A stretch of 64,000 bases of DNA from Salegentibacter salegens (GCF_900142975.1 NZ_LT670848.1:992001-1056000), one strand, 5' to 3'. Counted from the first letter of the stretch, positions 25,315 to 35,096 are shown. The notes: generated from the letters alone by a model not told the origin. Program-made: numbers and translations.

Positions 25315-27305
25315 CAAAATAAAAGTTGATTAATATTACTGGAACGCTCCCTGTTTTCTATCTGGTAGACTTCTAAATTTGCATTCTGGTAATACAGTTC
25401 AACATTTCTTCCTTTCAATTTTAATAATTCAATCCTTTCAAGGGTTAAATCTCTTTGTTTGTCTACTATTGCTTTTTTAGCCAGGTTCTTTTCCTTTAAA
25501 TCTTTATAAACAAAAACAAACATAGTTTCGGGTAAAATTATATCTGGATTATTTTGAAGGTAAGGTAAGTTATCTTTATACCTGTTGAATCTTCTGTCTC
25601 GCTCTATGTAGGTGTTATTAAAATAATCGTAATTATAATAATAATGACTGTTTTTGCTAAAACTGAAATAAGGCAAGGCATTCACCACAGCATAGGAATA
25701 TGGTAAATTCCCAGATTGTATTTTAGAATAGGCTTCAAAAACCATATTCTCTACCTTTTTATCCTGAAAATTTAAAGTCGCCACAGGCGGAAAAGTCGAA
25801 ATTGTAAGCACAGTGATAACTAAAGTACCAATTATTACCTCCAGGCGTGTACCTACCTTGGGTGAAAAATTAAATACTGAAAAAAGATTAACCATCACAT
25901 TTAGAATTATTCCGAAAAATATGGGAATAAATATGCAAAGTACCTGGCTCAAGATATCCAAATCTATAATACCCCTGTCTAAATGGTAAATCCCGAACAT
26001 AAGATTAATAAAAATAAGAAAGACAAGGCTGGCCAACCATTTATGGGGTTTTTTAATATAATTATAAATCGTAATAAGCAGAAAAACCAAACCAGCTATT
26101 TGGTAATATAACACCAGGTCTCTTAATGGCGCAACCAGGTGTGGATTGTATGTATAAGTATCAAAAGAATAAAAGTTAGAGGAAATAAAAGCGCCAAAAT
26201 CTTCTTTAGTAAGAAATGCAGCAATACCGTAAATAATTCCTATAAAAGCGAGCGAAAATAAATAGGCCAGAAAGATTTGAGAAATTTGCCTTAAATTATT
26301 TCTAAGCTTAAAAAAGAAAAGTATGAGCAAATAAGGAAATATAAGTAAAATACCCACAAAAAGATCTAATAAAAGAATAGCACTAAAGAGTGTAAGTAAC
26401 CAATAAAATTTAGCCTTTTTGTTAAAGCTAAAACTTTGTGGATAAATACAGAAAAACATAGTGGGCAAAGCAATTATTAGGGCGGTAAATACCGATTTAT
26501 GTTCTGCAATTAAATCTATATTGATGGGCAAAAATGCATAAAAAACTGCAAAGCTTAAACCCGCGAGTATTCCGGGAGCTTGTTTTCGGGAAATTTTAAA
26601 CACAAACCAATATATTATTAAAGAAAGTAAAGCAGATTCTAACAACCCAAAAGACTGCAAAGCTTGTGCGTTGGTTATATGGGTTAATTTTGCATATAAA
26701 TTAATGAGTAAATAATCCCCCATCATTTCCCCGGTTTGAAAAAACCAGGTATTAGCAGAAATCACGTTTACAAAATTAAGTTTACTAAACCAACTCGGGG
26801 ATAGTGTGAAAACATCTTCTTGAAAAAGTGAACTTCTCGAGATATAGGTAATTACGGGTAACAGAAGCCCAATAGCTAATTGCCAGTTTCTATGATATTG
26901 AGAAAGCCCCTGGTCGGGGTGCTTATGTTTTGGTTTAATAATATTATCTCTATCCAGAAATTGTTGCCCTTTTTCCAGCTTTATGGTAATATATAAAAGG
27001 GAACGAGTATATATTTTGCGTAATTGCGCTTTTAATGGCTGATTAAAATTCAGGTTCATAAAGGCTAAAATGGCCAGGCCAATTATTATACTTATAATAA
27101 CAAAGAGGTCAAATATACCGGCGAGAATTAAAACAAAGCTCCCAAGCAATACCGCGGCCATAACGAGAGTTATGGTTGGAACCAGAAAATTTAAGGCTGA
27201 TTGCGCAGAAATCCTGGTAGAAACTATTCTATGTATTAATAAAATTAATACAAACAACAGGATAATCCTCAAAGGACCGGTTAATAGGTAGGGTTCTAAA
27301 AACAT
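25314..27305 (-). CDS. Large polytopic membrane protein, GT-C-like, of the Pel-like locus
   Basis: The 663-residue protein has about 12-14 hydrophobic spans and a soluble C-terminal part of about 150 residues rich in Tyr and Asn (NSHYYYNYDYFNNTY). After the fourth span an acidic loop (SLFQEDVFTL) and the following GDYLLINLYAKLTHITNAQA recall the first extracytoplasmic loop of GT-C glycosyltransferases, but this is only a resemblance. I do not recognise a named family. It is not PelD or PelE by domain content (no GAF or GGDEF). It sits between the hydrolase and the fused deacetylase/porin genes and may modify the polymer or organise the complex. Confidence 0.65.
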   Translation of the reverse strand: MFLEPYLLTGPLRIILLFVLILLIHRIVSTRISAQSALNFLVPTITLVMAAVLLGSFVLILAGIFDLFVIISIIIGLAILAFMNLNFNQPLKAQLRKIYTRSLLYITIKLEKGQQFLDRDNIIKPKHKHPDQGLSQYHRNWQLAIGLLLPVITYISRSSLFQEDVFTLSPSWFSKLNFVNVISANTWFFQTGEMMGDYLLINLYAKLTHITNAQALQSFGLLESALLSLIIYWFVFKISRKQAPGILAGLSFAVFYAFLPINIDLIAEHKSVFTALIIALPTMFFCIYPQSFSFNKKAKFYWLLTLFSAILLLDLFVGILLIFPYLLILFFFKLRNNLRQISQIFLAYLFSLAFIGIIYGIAAFLTKEDFGAFISSNFYSFDTYTYNPHLVAPLRDLVLYYQIAGLVFLLITIYNYIKKPHKWLASLVFLIFINLMFGIYHLDRGIIDLDILSQVLCIFIPIFFGIILNVMVNLFSVFNFSPKVGTRLEVIIGTLVITVLTISTFPPVATLNFQDKKVENMVFEAYSKIQSGNLPYSYAVVNALPYFSFSKNSHYYYNYDYFNNTYIERDRRFNRYKDNLPYLQNNPDIILPETMFVFVYKDLKEKNLAKKAIVDKQRDLTLERIELLKLKGRNVELYYQNANLEVYQIENRERSSNINQLLF

Positions 27306-27762
27306 ATAAAATAATTCAGCCTTTTTCGGGAATAGACTGTAAGTCTATTTTCCCAATAAAAAAAGGCCAGGGGGTTTGTGCTAATCTTTGTTTAATATCT
27401 TTTTTAAGTTTTCGGGTTTCGGCATATTCAATTAAAACAACAGAAACTTCATATTTATCGTACACCTCTTTAAGTTCGTTTAAAAGTTGCGTAAAAACAT
27501 TTTCATCTCTTAATTGATATTTACCCTTCTGAAAATTATAATCTGAGGCAATACTTTCTTTGGCGACTGAATTTATAAATGGATGTGTATCTTTTATTAT
27601 AGAAACACCTGCATTCTGCATTAAATGAATATTAGGATATACTATATTTAAAACCTGTAAAAAATCTAATAATGCTTCTTTCTTTTCTGGAGTAGGGCCA
27701 AATTTAGTATAGTTATCTATGTTGTCTAAGAACATTCCGTCCAGGCCTTTTTTCATATTATA

Positions 27763-28996
27763 GGAAGCTTTGAATAAGTAATGGTTTTTCTTTTATTTCT
27801 CTTTTCCGAGAATTTTTTTGGACTATTTTGCCTAAATCCTTGACTTTTGGCCAATTTTTTTCATCATTTTCGTTATTTTATTCCCTTTTTGTTCCAACAC
27901 TGCGCACGTTCCCACGTTTTAGGCTTTCGAGAGCAGATAACTGGCCCGAAAAATATTGTACAGGATGCAGTTGAAGTCAAACCTTAATTCGTTCCTTGCC
28001 ATTGTTTTAGCAACCGTTCTTTTGTAGTTCAACTTTTCCTTCAAATAGGCGAAAGGGTGTTCAACCTTGCATCTTATCTTTGATTTCTTCTTGTTGTTTT
28101 TCTTTTGCGTCGCGGAGAGTTTCCGCTTTCGTGTCCCTTTGTCCAGCATCCCGTAATAAACACCCTCTTTCCTGGCCTTTCGCTTGTCGGCAATAGTGCC
28201 ATAGGCGCTATCGCCAAAAATCATCTGCTCATCGCCGCTAAGGAGTTCATCTTTTAGCTGGGAATCATGAGGACGTGCCGAAGTGAATGTCCTTTTCCTT
28301 ATCAGCTCACTGCCCACATCGGTTCCAATATGACCTTTATAACCAAAATATTTCTTCCCCCGCTTTGCCGTGGATTGGGCATCGGTATCTATTTGCGCAC
28401 TCGGGTGTTTTTCCAGTTCTTCCCGCCGCTCCTTGCTCAACGGCTTGGTGGTGGACTGAAGGATGGTGGCATCTACACTCGTTCCTTTTTTCAGCAACAA
28501 ACCTTTTGATTCAAGACTGGCCAAGATCAAAGCAAACAACCCATCCATCAAGCCTTCCCGTACCAAGGCTTCTTTGAACCGCCATATGGTCGTGAAATCT
28601 GGCACCGTGGTAGTGTAGTTGATCCCTGCAAATTTTTGAAAACTCAAGCGGTCGTTGACCTGATCCTCCAGTTCCGGGTCGCTCAGGTTATACAGGTGCT
28701 GAAGAAAAAGCATTTTGACCTTAATGGAAAGATCGCGGTGCGGCGCTCCACCGATAACTTTATTGGTGTTGTCCACTGCCTGCACCAGATTGAAGACTTT
28801 GTCCCATTCCACCAAATTATTGATCTTGTTTAACTTGGAGGATACCCTGCTGGGCTTTCTACTGCGTCCCAATTCTATATCGGAAAAACTTAACTGGCTC
28901 ATAGGAGATGGTTTTTGTAAAGCATGAAATTAGTGAAAACCAACCATGCACACAAATTTTTTATGCTATGTTTGTAAGGGGTTATGCAAAGGATTC
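27763..28996 (-). mobile_element. IS5-family insertion sequence (1234 bp)
   Basis: The element is bounded by a 5-bp direct repeat TTATA (27758-27762 and 28997-29001; a 4-bp reading is possible) and imperfect inverted ends sharing CTTTGnATAA at the same offset. It carries one complete transposase gene. The 155 bases between the left end and the transposase stop are AT-rich and hold no other gene. Confidence 0.88.
27919..28902 (-). CDS. IS5-family DDE transposase
   Basis: The 327-residue transposase has the N-terminal DUF772-like domain (LSIKVKMLFLQHLYNLSDPE) and a DDE catalytic core: Asp in GTSVDATIL, Asp in IFGDSAYG and Glu in CKVEHPFAYLKEKL. The Y-x2-R-x3-E-x6-K-type surroundings of the last acid fit the IS4/IS5 superfamily. 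The frame is intact, so the element may still be mobile. Its higher GC content compared with neighbours fits recent acquisition. Confidence 0.93.
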   Translation of the reverse strand: MSQLSFSDIELGRSRKPSRVSSKLNKINNLVEWDKVFNLVQAVDNTNKVIGGAPHRDLSIKVKMLFLQHLYNLSDPELEDQVNDRLSFQKFAGINYTTTVPDFTTIWRFKEALVREGLMDGLFALILASLESKGLLLKKGTSVDATILQSTTKPLSKERREELEKHPSAQIDTDAQSTAKRGKKYFGYKGHIGTDVGSELIRKRTFTSARPHDSQLKDELLSGDEQMIFGDSAYGTIADKRKARKEGVYYGMLDKGTRKRKLSATQKKNNKKKSKIRCKVEHPFAYLKEKLNYKRTVAKTMARNELRFDFNCILYNIFRASYLLSKA

Positions 28997-30412
28997 TTAT
29001 AATCAAAAATGGCCATTAAGACTTGACGAGTTTCTTCATTTTCAATATCTAAAATATAGCTATTCCATATTTCATTTTTTCCGAAGGTAAAATCTTTTAT
29101 TTCAGGAAAATGAGCAGCAGCTTCATTAACTTCTCCCAGACTTATATAACCCAAAACCGTATTATTATTTTGTTTTAAAACAGCAATATCTTCACTATCA
29201 AAATGAGCACTTTCTATTACCACTAATTCGTATCCTGAAACTTCTGCGGGGTAAAAATCGCCATAAGTAAAAAGTATCTGTTTCTCCTGAGTAAGTTTTT
29301 GTGCGACTGACTGAGCAGTATTTAAACAGAGTGCTGTGGTAACCATAAGTATTTTAATAAGATGCATAGTAGTAATAGTCCTGATTTTTAAAGAAATTGT
29401 ATGTTTCCCGTGTAGTAAGCATCGCAAATAGCAGAGATCCTACCAACATTCCCATAACGCTGTATTCATAAGAAACCCATCTACTTAATAAGACTCCAAT
29501 TATAAAATTCACCAAAAAAGCGCTTATAATTGCTACAAGCGGTTTCCTATGTCGCCCCAGCGTATAAAGATATAGTACATTAAGCATCCCCAGGCTAAGA
29601 AATAAATAGCCTATACTTCCAAGAATACAAACTTTTATACTCAGCGGACTAAGAATTTCATCAAAACCCCTGGAATAACCCCAGGGTTGGGTAACAATAA
29701 GGTATAATAGTACAGCAATACCAGCGGCACTAATTGCAAATAAGCGTAAATGCTTAAAGTACATTCGTTTCATCTTGTCGTTGAAACTTTGAAAATCAGA
29801 ATATTTTGTTTCAAGTTGATGAAAATCCATATGCCGTATATAAGAATGAATTGCATATTCCATCACCCCACCAAGCAGGAAGAAGATGAGGATGGCGAGA
29901 TCCATTCCAATTTCATAATCCTTTTCGTAATAAATTATATAAGGAATATCTCTATTTAAGGTAGAGGACCAGGCAACAATCCTATCAAGGAAAACAAAAA
30001 GGAAAATAAATGTACCGTATAAAAAGTAGTTGAAATTACGGTATAACGAAAGCATCACTTTAGGTTTCTTTTTTACCGCTGTAAGATTTTTTAGTTTGAA
30101 ATGAAAGAAAATATAGATATAACCAACTGAAATTAAAGACGCAACAAGAATCCCCGTCCAATGAATAAAATAGGGATGTAAATCGGTATAAAAATGAAGT
30201 AAAAGCGCCAGGGCCGTTCCTACAAAAACGCTTAAAGAAAGCATCCATCTTTGTTTTAATGCATATAGAGGCGCTAAAACCAGCAGAAGAAAACCTATGA
30301 AAAGCGCATAAATAAAAGTTATAACCACAAAAAGAAAACTATACAGCGGGATAACAAAATTTATGAGCAAAGAGAATATAAAGAAAGGGAGTGTTAGCTC
30401 AACTCTGTCTGC

Positions 30413-30444
30413 TTCTTCTCCCGGGGGTACCCCCGGGAGAAGAA
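30413..30444. repeat. Perfect 32-bp palindrome inside IS256
   Basis: Sixteen-base arms, TTCTTCTCCCGGGGGT and its complement, meet without a loop between the transposase stop and the left inverted repeat. The GC-rich core stands out in this AT-rich region. It probably serves as a transcription terminator or blocks read-through at the element end. Confidence 0.85.
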
Positions 30445-30448
30445 AATT

Positions 30449-31687
30449 TTAGTTTTTCGTTTCATTGGTGGCTAAGTCCAACTCTAGCCGACCTTCAAAT
30501 TTAATAGCTAATTGTTGAACTACCAAACCCCAGTTCTGCAGTGGGGCGTTCCATTTCTTTTCAATTCTTCTGGTAGCTAGGTAAACCAGCTTCAATAGTG
30601 CCATATCATTGGTAAAAGCGCCTTTGGTCTTGGTTACTTTTCTTACCTGCCGGTGAAAAGCCTCTACGGCATTTGTGGTGTATATGAGTTTTCTAATGGG
30701 TGCGGTATATTCAAAATAAGCACTCAATCGGTCCCAGTTATCATTCCAGGAACGGATCACTATGGGATATCTTTTGCCCCATTTTTCTTCCAGATCCAGT
30801 AAAGCCGATTCAGCCTGGTCTTTGGTGTCAGCCTTGTACACCAGTTTAAGGTCTTTCATAAAATCTTTTTGATCCTTACTGGCCACATACTTCATACTAT
30901 TGCGGATCTGGTGGACAATACATAGCTGAATATCAGTCTTGGGATAAACAGAATGAATGGCTTCACTAAAGCCCGTAAGATTATCCGTACAGGCAATCAG
31001 AATATCTTTTAAGCCACGGTTGTTTAATTGGGTCAGCACCTGAAGCCAAAAATTGGCCCCTTCACTTTCCGAGATATACATACCCAGCACTTCCTTTCTT
31101 CCAGCTTTATTTATTCCTAAAATATTATACAAGGCCTTGTGCTTTACTTTGCCTTCTTCGCGTACCTTGAAGTGCATCGCGTCGAGCCATAGGATGCAAT
31201 ATACCGGCTCCAAGGGGCGATCCTGCCATTCCTTAACCTTGGGAATCACCCGGTCCGTAATATCACTTAGAACGTGTGTGGATATCTTGGAATCATACAT
31301 TTCCTCTATATGAGCTGAGATATCCCGCAGGCTATTGCCCATCCCGTACATGCCTATAATCTGCTTTTCTAAATTATCGGCCAGGATACGCTGGCGTTTC
31401 GCTACGATCTCCGGCTCAAAGGTACTGTTACGATCCTGGGGCGTGTTAATGGTGACGTCCCCTTGGCTGCTCTTTAGGGTCTTTTTGCCTTTGCCATTAC
31501 GCTTATTACCTGCTTTTGAGCCTTTTTCTTCATCGGAAAGGTGCGAAGACATTTCTGCTTCCAGGGCCTCTTCCATAAACTCCCTAAGCATTGGAGCAAA
31601 AGCGCCGTTTTTGCCGGTTAGGGATTCTCCTGATAAAAATTGTTTTAATGCTTTTTCCTTTAATTCCTTAATCTCTTCTTGTGTCAT
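30449..31687 (-). CDS. IS256-family (mutator-type) transposase
   Basis: The 412-residue protein carries the IS256 DDE core: Asp in CILWLDAMHFKV, Asp in ILIACTDNLTGF, the CIVHQIRNS block and Glu in TTNAVEAFHRQVRK. The N-terminal region with LREFMEEALEAEMSSHL and the GKGKKTLKSSQG segment is typical. It is complete and nearly fills the element, so the element is likely autonomous. Confidence 0.96.
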   Translation of the reverse strand: MTQEEIKELKEKALKQFLSGESLTGKNGAFAPMLREFMEEALEAEMSSHLSDEEKGSKAGNKRNGKGKKTLKSSQGDVTINTPQDRNSTFEPEIVAKRQRILADNLEKQIIGMYGMGNSLRDISAHIEEMYDSKISTHVLSDITDRVIPKVKEWQDRPLEPVYCILWLDAMHFKVREEGKVKHKALYNILGINKAGRKEVLGMYISESEGANFWLQVLTQLNNRGLKDILIACTDNLTGFSEAIHSVYPKTDIQLCIVHQIRNSMKYVASKDQKDFMKDLKLVYKADTKDQAESALLDLEEKWGKRYPIVIRSWNDNWDRLSAYFEYTAPIRKLIYTTNAVEAFHRQVRKVTKTKGAFTNDMALLKLVYLATRRIEKKWNAPLQNWGLVVQQLAIKFEGRLELDLATNETKN

Positions 31688-32748
31688 AATCTAGTCTAAA
31701 AATTTTAATTTAATTTTCAAAGTCTAGACAGACTTGAGATTACACCCTCTAAAGAAACCTAATATGGTAATCGTCCCATTTCTTATAATTTGTTTGGTAG
31801 AATACCGGGCCATATGGTAATCTTTATTATACCAATAATAAGAGACCTGTTTTCCTATAACCTGCACAAACCCCGCACTGGTAATAAAACCAATTATTAC
31901 GCCCAGCACAACTGCAGTAGATTGCAGGTTATTAAAATGTGAATAGGTCCATAGCGAAAATCCAAAAAGAATTATAGCTACCACCTGCAGAAACACCGGA
32001 AATAGATGAAAAAGTCCCGAACTGTAATCTACAAGAAAGCGTTTGGTATTTTTTGTGGTAATATATTCGGTTAAGGCGAGTCTTTTATAAGTCTTAGCCT
32101 CAGCAACACGCTGATTATTATTCTTAAGGTTTGCCAGGGTTATAGCATCGTAAGCTTTATAAATATAGTTTGAAAGATGCATTATACTTTCAAACCCATA
32201 GTCTTCTTTTGCATCTATTTCCCTAATTCCAAAAGATTCTATTGTGGCGGCCACTACAAAAACATTCACAGGTTTGCCGTTACGTTCTTTAACCGCAACA
32301 ACAAGTTTTGCAATAGCTTTAATTTGATCTTTATTCATTTTTAGGAAAAATCTTCAATCTTGGTAAGTTTCTTTTGGGTCTTCGGTATTTTTACAATATC
32401 ATCATAAATTGCTTCATATTCACCAATAAACTTAGATAAGGTAAAGTTATTAAGCACTCGTTCCCGGGCATTTCTTCCCATACTCTTCCTTAAATCTTCA
32501 TTTAAAAGCAATTTTAAGACATTGTGGCCAATTTCTTCGGCATCTTTTGGTTTACAGGTAAATCCGCAGCTATCGTCAAGCGCTTCTTTAACTCCGCCTA
32601 CATCGGTAGAAACTACGGGAATACCACAACCCATAGACTCAATAACGGTATATGGAAATCCTTCAGAAATAGAAGTTAGAATAGAAATATCTCCTTCTAA
32701 GAAAACTTCTTGCGGGTTACTCCTTGGGCCCATCAGTTTAAAATTGTT

Positions 32749-33797
32749 AGCTTTGTTCTAAGATGAATATGTCTTATATTTGTGTAAAACTATATAGATA
32801 TGATACCTTCAGATTTCAGGGATTTTTTCGTTAATAGTCCAGCGACTGTTCAACAAGAGATAGTGGCTTCGTTGCTATCATTGTCTTTGCAAGAAAGTGA
32901 AGTAAAGGACAGCAACGAGGCAAAAGCAGTTACCTGTCCTCATTGCTCAGAAAAGCGTGTTCGTGCCAATGGCAAGCTCAAAGGCGTTCAACGCTATGTT
33001 TGCAATGGCTGTAAGAAGAATTTCAGTGAGACCACAGGTAAGTTTTGGTATAATATAAAAAAGAAAGAGAAGTTAAATCGGTATTTATACTGTTTGTTGT
33101 CGGGCTACAGTATCAGGAAAAGTGCAGAAGAGACGGAGATATCAATTCAAACGTCCTTTGATTGGAGACATAAATTGCTCACGTCATTTTCCAGTGTTTC
33201 GGTAGAAGAGTTTCAGGGCATAGTCGAAAGCGATGACCTGTTCTTTGCCTACTCAGAAAAAGGAGGACGTCATTTAGGTAGAAAACCGAAAATGCGAGGA
33301 GAAAAAGCAAGCAAAGCAGGCATAAGTGATGAAAAAGTAGCTGTAGTGGCAACTTGTGATAGATCTGGAAACAAAGACTTTAAAGTGGCCACAAGAGGTC
33401 GTATCAGTAAAGAGGATCTGAATAGAATACTTAAAGGGAAACTTGATAAAGCTGACGTACTCTGCAGCGACAGCCATAGAAGTTATGGTGCTTTTGCAAA
33501 AGCCAACACAATTGCCCATAAAAAGTTCAACACCTCAAAGGGACAGCGAACCGTAGATAAGGTGTACCATGTCCAGAATGTAAACAATATGGATATGAGA
33601 TTGAGAAAGTTCATGGATTCTTTCAATGGGGTAGCTACAAAATACTTACAGAATTACTTGAATTGGTTCTTGGTACTTGAAAAAATCAAGAACTCAACCA
33701 GTAAAATGGCAACAGTTACAGCCATTGCCTTTGCTTCAAATAGCGCATGGTACGAGTACAAACAACAACTATTCAATATGCTAATTAGAACTTAGCC
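32749..33797 (+). mobile_element. IS1595-family insertion sequence (1049 bp)
   Basis: The direct repeat AAATTGTT (8 bp, normal for IS1595) occurs at 32741-32748 and 33798-33805. The inverted ends are about 14 bp: left AGCTTTGTTCTAAG, right (complement) GGCTAAGTTCTAAT. The transposase stop lies within the right inverted end. It is inserted in the opposite orientation to the host gene. Confidence 0.93.
32800..33795 (+). CDS. IS1595-family (ISXO2-like) transposase
   Basis: The 331-residue protein has the N-terminal zinc ribbon of this family (CPHCSEKRVRANG...YVCNGCKKNF), a helix-turn-helix (LLSGYSIRKSAEETEIS) and the ISXO2-like catalytic domain with Asp in GIVESDDLFFAY and Asp in DVLCSDSHRSYGAF. 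The frame is complete, so the element may be active. Confidence 0.92.
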   Translation: MIPSDFRDFFVNSPATVQQEIVASLLSLSLQESEVKDSNEAKAVTCPHCSEKRVRANGKLKGVQRYVCNGCKKNFSETTGKFWYNIKKKEKLNRYLYCLLSGYSIRKSAEETEISIQTSFDWRHKLLTSFSSVSVEEFQGIVESDDLFFAYSEKGGRHLGRKPKMRGEKASKAGISDEKVAVVATCDRSGNKDFKVATRGRISKEDLNRILKGKLDKADVLCSDSHRSYGAFAKANTIAHKKFNTSKGQRTVDKVYHVQNVNNMDMRLRKFMDSFNGVATKYLQNYLNWFLVLEKIKNSTSKMATVTAIAFASNSAWYEYKQQLFNMLIRT

Positions 33798-34937
33798 AAA
33801 TTGTTTTGTAATCCTAATTCAGTAATAAGTTCAAGACATCCTTTGGTATATTCGGGGACGGCATCATCATCACCATAGACCAGATATTGCACTTCTGGAA
33901 TGTTTTTTTTAACTACTGCACAAGATCTAATCATGGTGAGAATATCTTTTAATTCAAAGATTCTCGCCAAAGCAACTACAGTAGGAATATCTTTTAAATG
34001 TGCAGGTTTAGGTCCTGGTTTAAAGACTTTGGGATCAATACCATTATAAATTATTCTGAATTTCTTTGGATCTGCTCCATACCATTTTTCCCATTTTTGA
34101 TTGAATTTATTTACCGAAATAATTACCTCTGCCTTGTGGTAAACTAAGCGTGCAATGGCTTCAGAAAACCTAATAAGTAAACTCTTTAAAAAATATGGAT
34201 ATTCTGAATTATTAATGGCCAACAACCTTTCCCTTATAAAAACCCCATGTTCTGTTAAGATAATTGGGGTGCCATACTTGTAATTCGCAATAAGTGCAGG
34301 GATTACCGGGAAACCGCTAAGGGTTAAATGAGATACATCTACCTTTGGAATATTTACAATGGCTAGAGGTATTAAAAACCTGTAAATCCATCGTAATCCA
34401 ATGGTAATATCTATTAAAGATGCATCAGGGTTACGCTCTCCAATAATAAATTTGGCGAGGGTATCGCGGTAAGTTTGCCAAACCTGTTCATTTCTAATGG
34501 TTTCTTTGTAATCATAATCTTCAAAATAAAACCAGAGTTGGTGAAAAATTATATCCAGATCTTCTATATCACGATCATCGCTATAAATAAACTCCAGTAA
34601 ACTTTTAAAAATAGGAATAAACTTTTGAGCTACCACTTCATCATTGGTCCACTCCTTTTTTGCCACGGTTTTATAATATTCTTCGCCGTAACTTATATAA
34701 TCATAAGGCTCATCTGGTGTCCAAAGTGGTACCTGTATCACCTCGCTAATATTATCGCTTAGTTTATACTTATATTCCTTCTCAAAAGAAGCGTTTATAG
34801 AATATAGTTTAAAGTCTACATTGCTAACCCTGTTACATAGAATATGTGCCCAGGTAGAAACGCCACCTCCATTAAAAGGATAGGTGCCTTCTAAAATAAG
34901 CAATACAGATGGTTTCGCCATTAATAATGTTTTGGGC

Positions 34938-34945
34938 CAAAAATA
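34938..34945 (-). promoter_or_regulatory. Candidate -7 element of the Pel-like operon
   Basis: On the minus strand TATTTTTG (TAnnTTTG) lies 16 bases upstream of the PelF-like ATG, with a T-run about 19 bases further upstream in place of a clear TTG. A second match (TAATTTTG) occurs further up. Confidence 0.35.
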
Positions 34946-35068
34946 TGTTAAAAATCAATTACTTAAAAAAATGGTGTCCCAAATTTTAAATATAAACCAA
35001 AATTATAAATTGTTTAAATAGAATAACAATCCTACTATAAAGCGTAATTTATTGAATCTAATTTAACT

Positions 35069-35076
35069 TATCTTTG
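35069..35076 (+). promoter_or_regulatory. Candidate -7 element of the GH114 lipoprotein gene
   Basis: TATCTTTG matches TAnnTTTG 20 bases upstream of the ATG at 35097. It lies in the 175-base divergent region shared with the Pel-like operon, so both could answer to the same signals. Confidence 0.45.
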
Positions 35077-35096
35077 CTCGAAATCATCACATTGCT

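Larger units (their letters stand above)
27316..29367 (-). pseudogene. GH114-type hydrolase (PelA hydrolase-like), interrupted by an IS5-family element
   Basis: The gene starts at ATG 29367 (signal peptide HLIKILMVTTALCLNTAQSV), overlapping the PelG-like gene by 14 bases. It is cut by the insertion at 27763-28996. Removing the element and one TTATA duplication restores a 270-residue frame across the joint (AIFDY|NMKKGLDGMFLDNIDN). The product has the TIM-barrel pattern of GH114/endo-alpha-1,4-polygalactosaminidases: FTYGDFYPAEVSG, VLGYISLGEVNEAAAHFP, GLDGMFLDNIDNY. In Pseudomonas, the PelA N-terminal hydrolase (GH166) is related. With the insertion the product ends 12 codons past the joint, so it is probably inactive. 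Confidence 0.88.
30387..31749 (-). mobile_element. IS256-family insertion sequence (1363 bp)
   Basis: The 8-bp direct repeat TAAAGAAA flanks the element (30379-30386 and 31750-31757). The ends are inverted repeats of about 22 bp: left GGGAGTGTTAGCTCAA, right (complement) GAGGGTGTAATCTCAA, followed in both by nTCTGTCT. An 8-9 bp duplication is normal for IS256. It carries one intact transposase gene. Confidence 0.93.
29354..32338 (-). pseudogene. pelG: PelG-like polysaccharide membrane protein, interrupted by IS256
   Basis: The gene starts at ATG 32338, 2 bp after the PelF-like stop. It is split by the element at 30387-31749. Deleting that and one TAAAGAAA copy restores a continuous 537-residue frame (ITILGFF|IFSLLINFVIP). 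A soluble N-terminal part of about 100 residues precedes about 12 membrane spans. The segment FLYGTFIFLFVFLDRIVAWS, then YEIGMDLAIL, corresponds to the conserved IDKILFW-type region of PelG, a transporter of the MOP-flippase group that acts with the glycosyltransferase PelF. Each half alone (about 200 and 338 residues) lacks half of the membrane domain. Confidence 0.85.
32341..34921 (-). pseudogene. pelF: PelF-like GT4 glycosyltransferase, interrupted by IS1595
   Basis: The first gene of the Pel-like operon. The N-terminal part (33785-34921) has the PelF start LILEGTYPFNGGGVSTWAH, the segment ILTEHGVFIRERLLAI and a GT-B linker. The C-terminal part (32341-32740) has the GT4 donor-site motif EGFPYTVIE (E-x7-E) and GIPVVSTDVGGVKEAL. 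Excising the element and one AAATTGTT copy gives a continuous 507-residue protein (LGLQNN|FKLMGP), the same length as Pseudomonas PelF as I recall it. PelF is the cytosolic UDP-GalNAc/GlcNAc polymerase. As it stands the product loses its donor-binding half. Confidence 0.9.

Noticed and set aside
29367..29427. Earlier start of the GH114 gene at 29427 inside pelG
   Set aside because: The signal peptide begins at the ATG at 29367; the extra 20 residues are out-of-frame pelG sequence.
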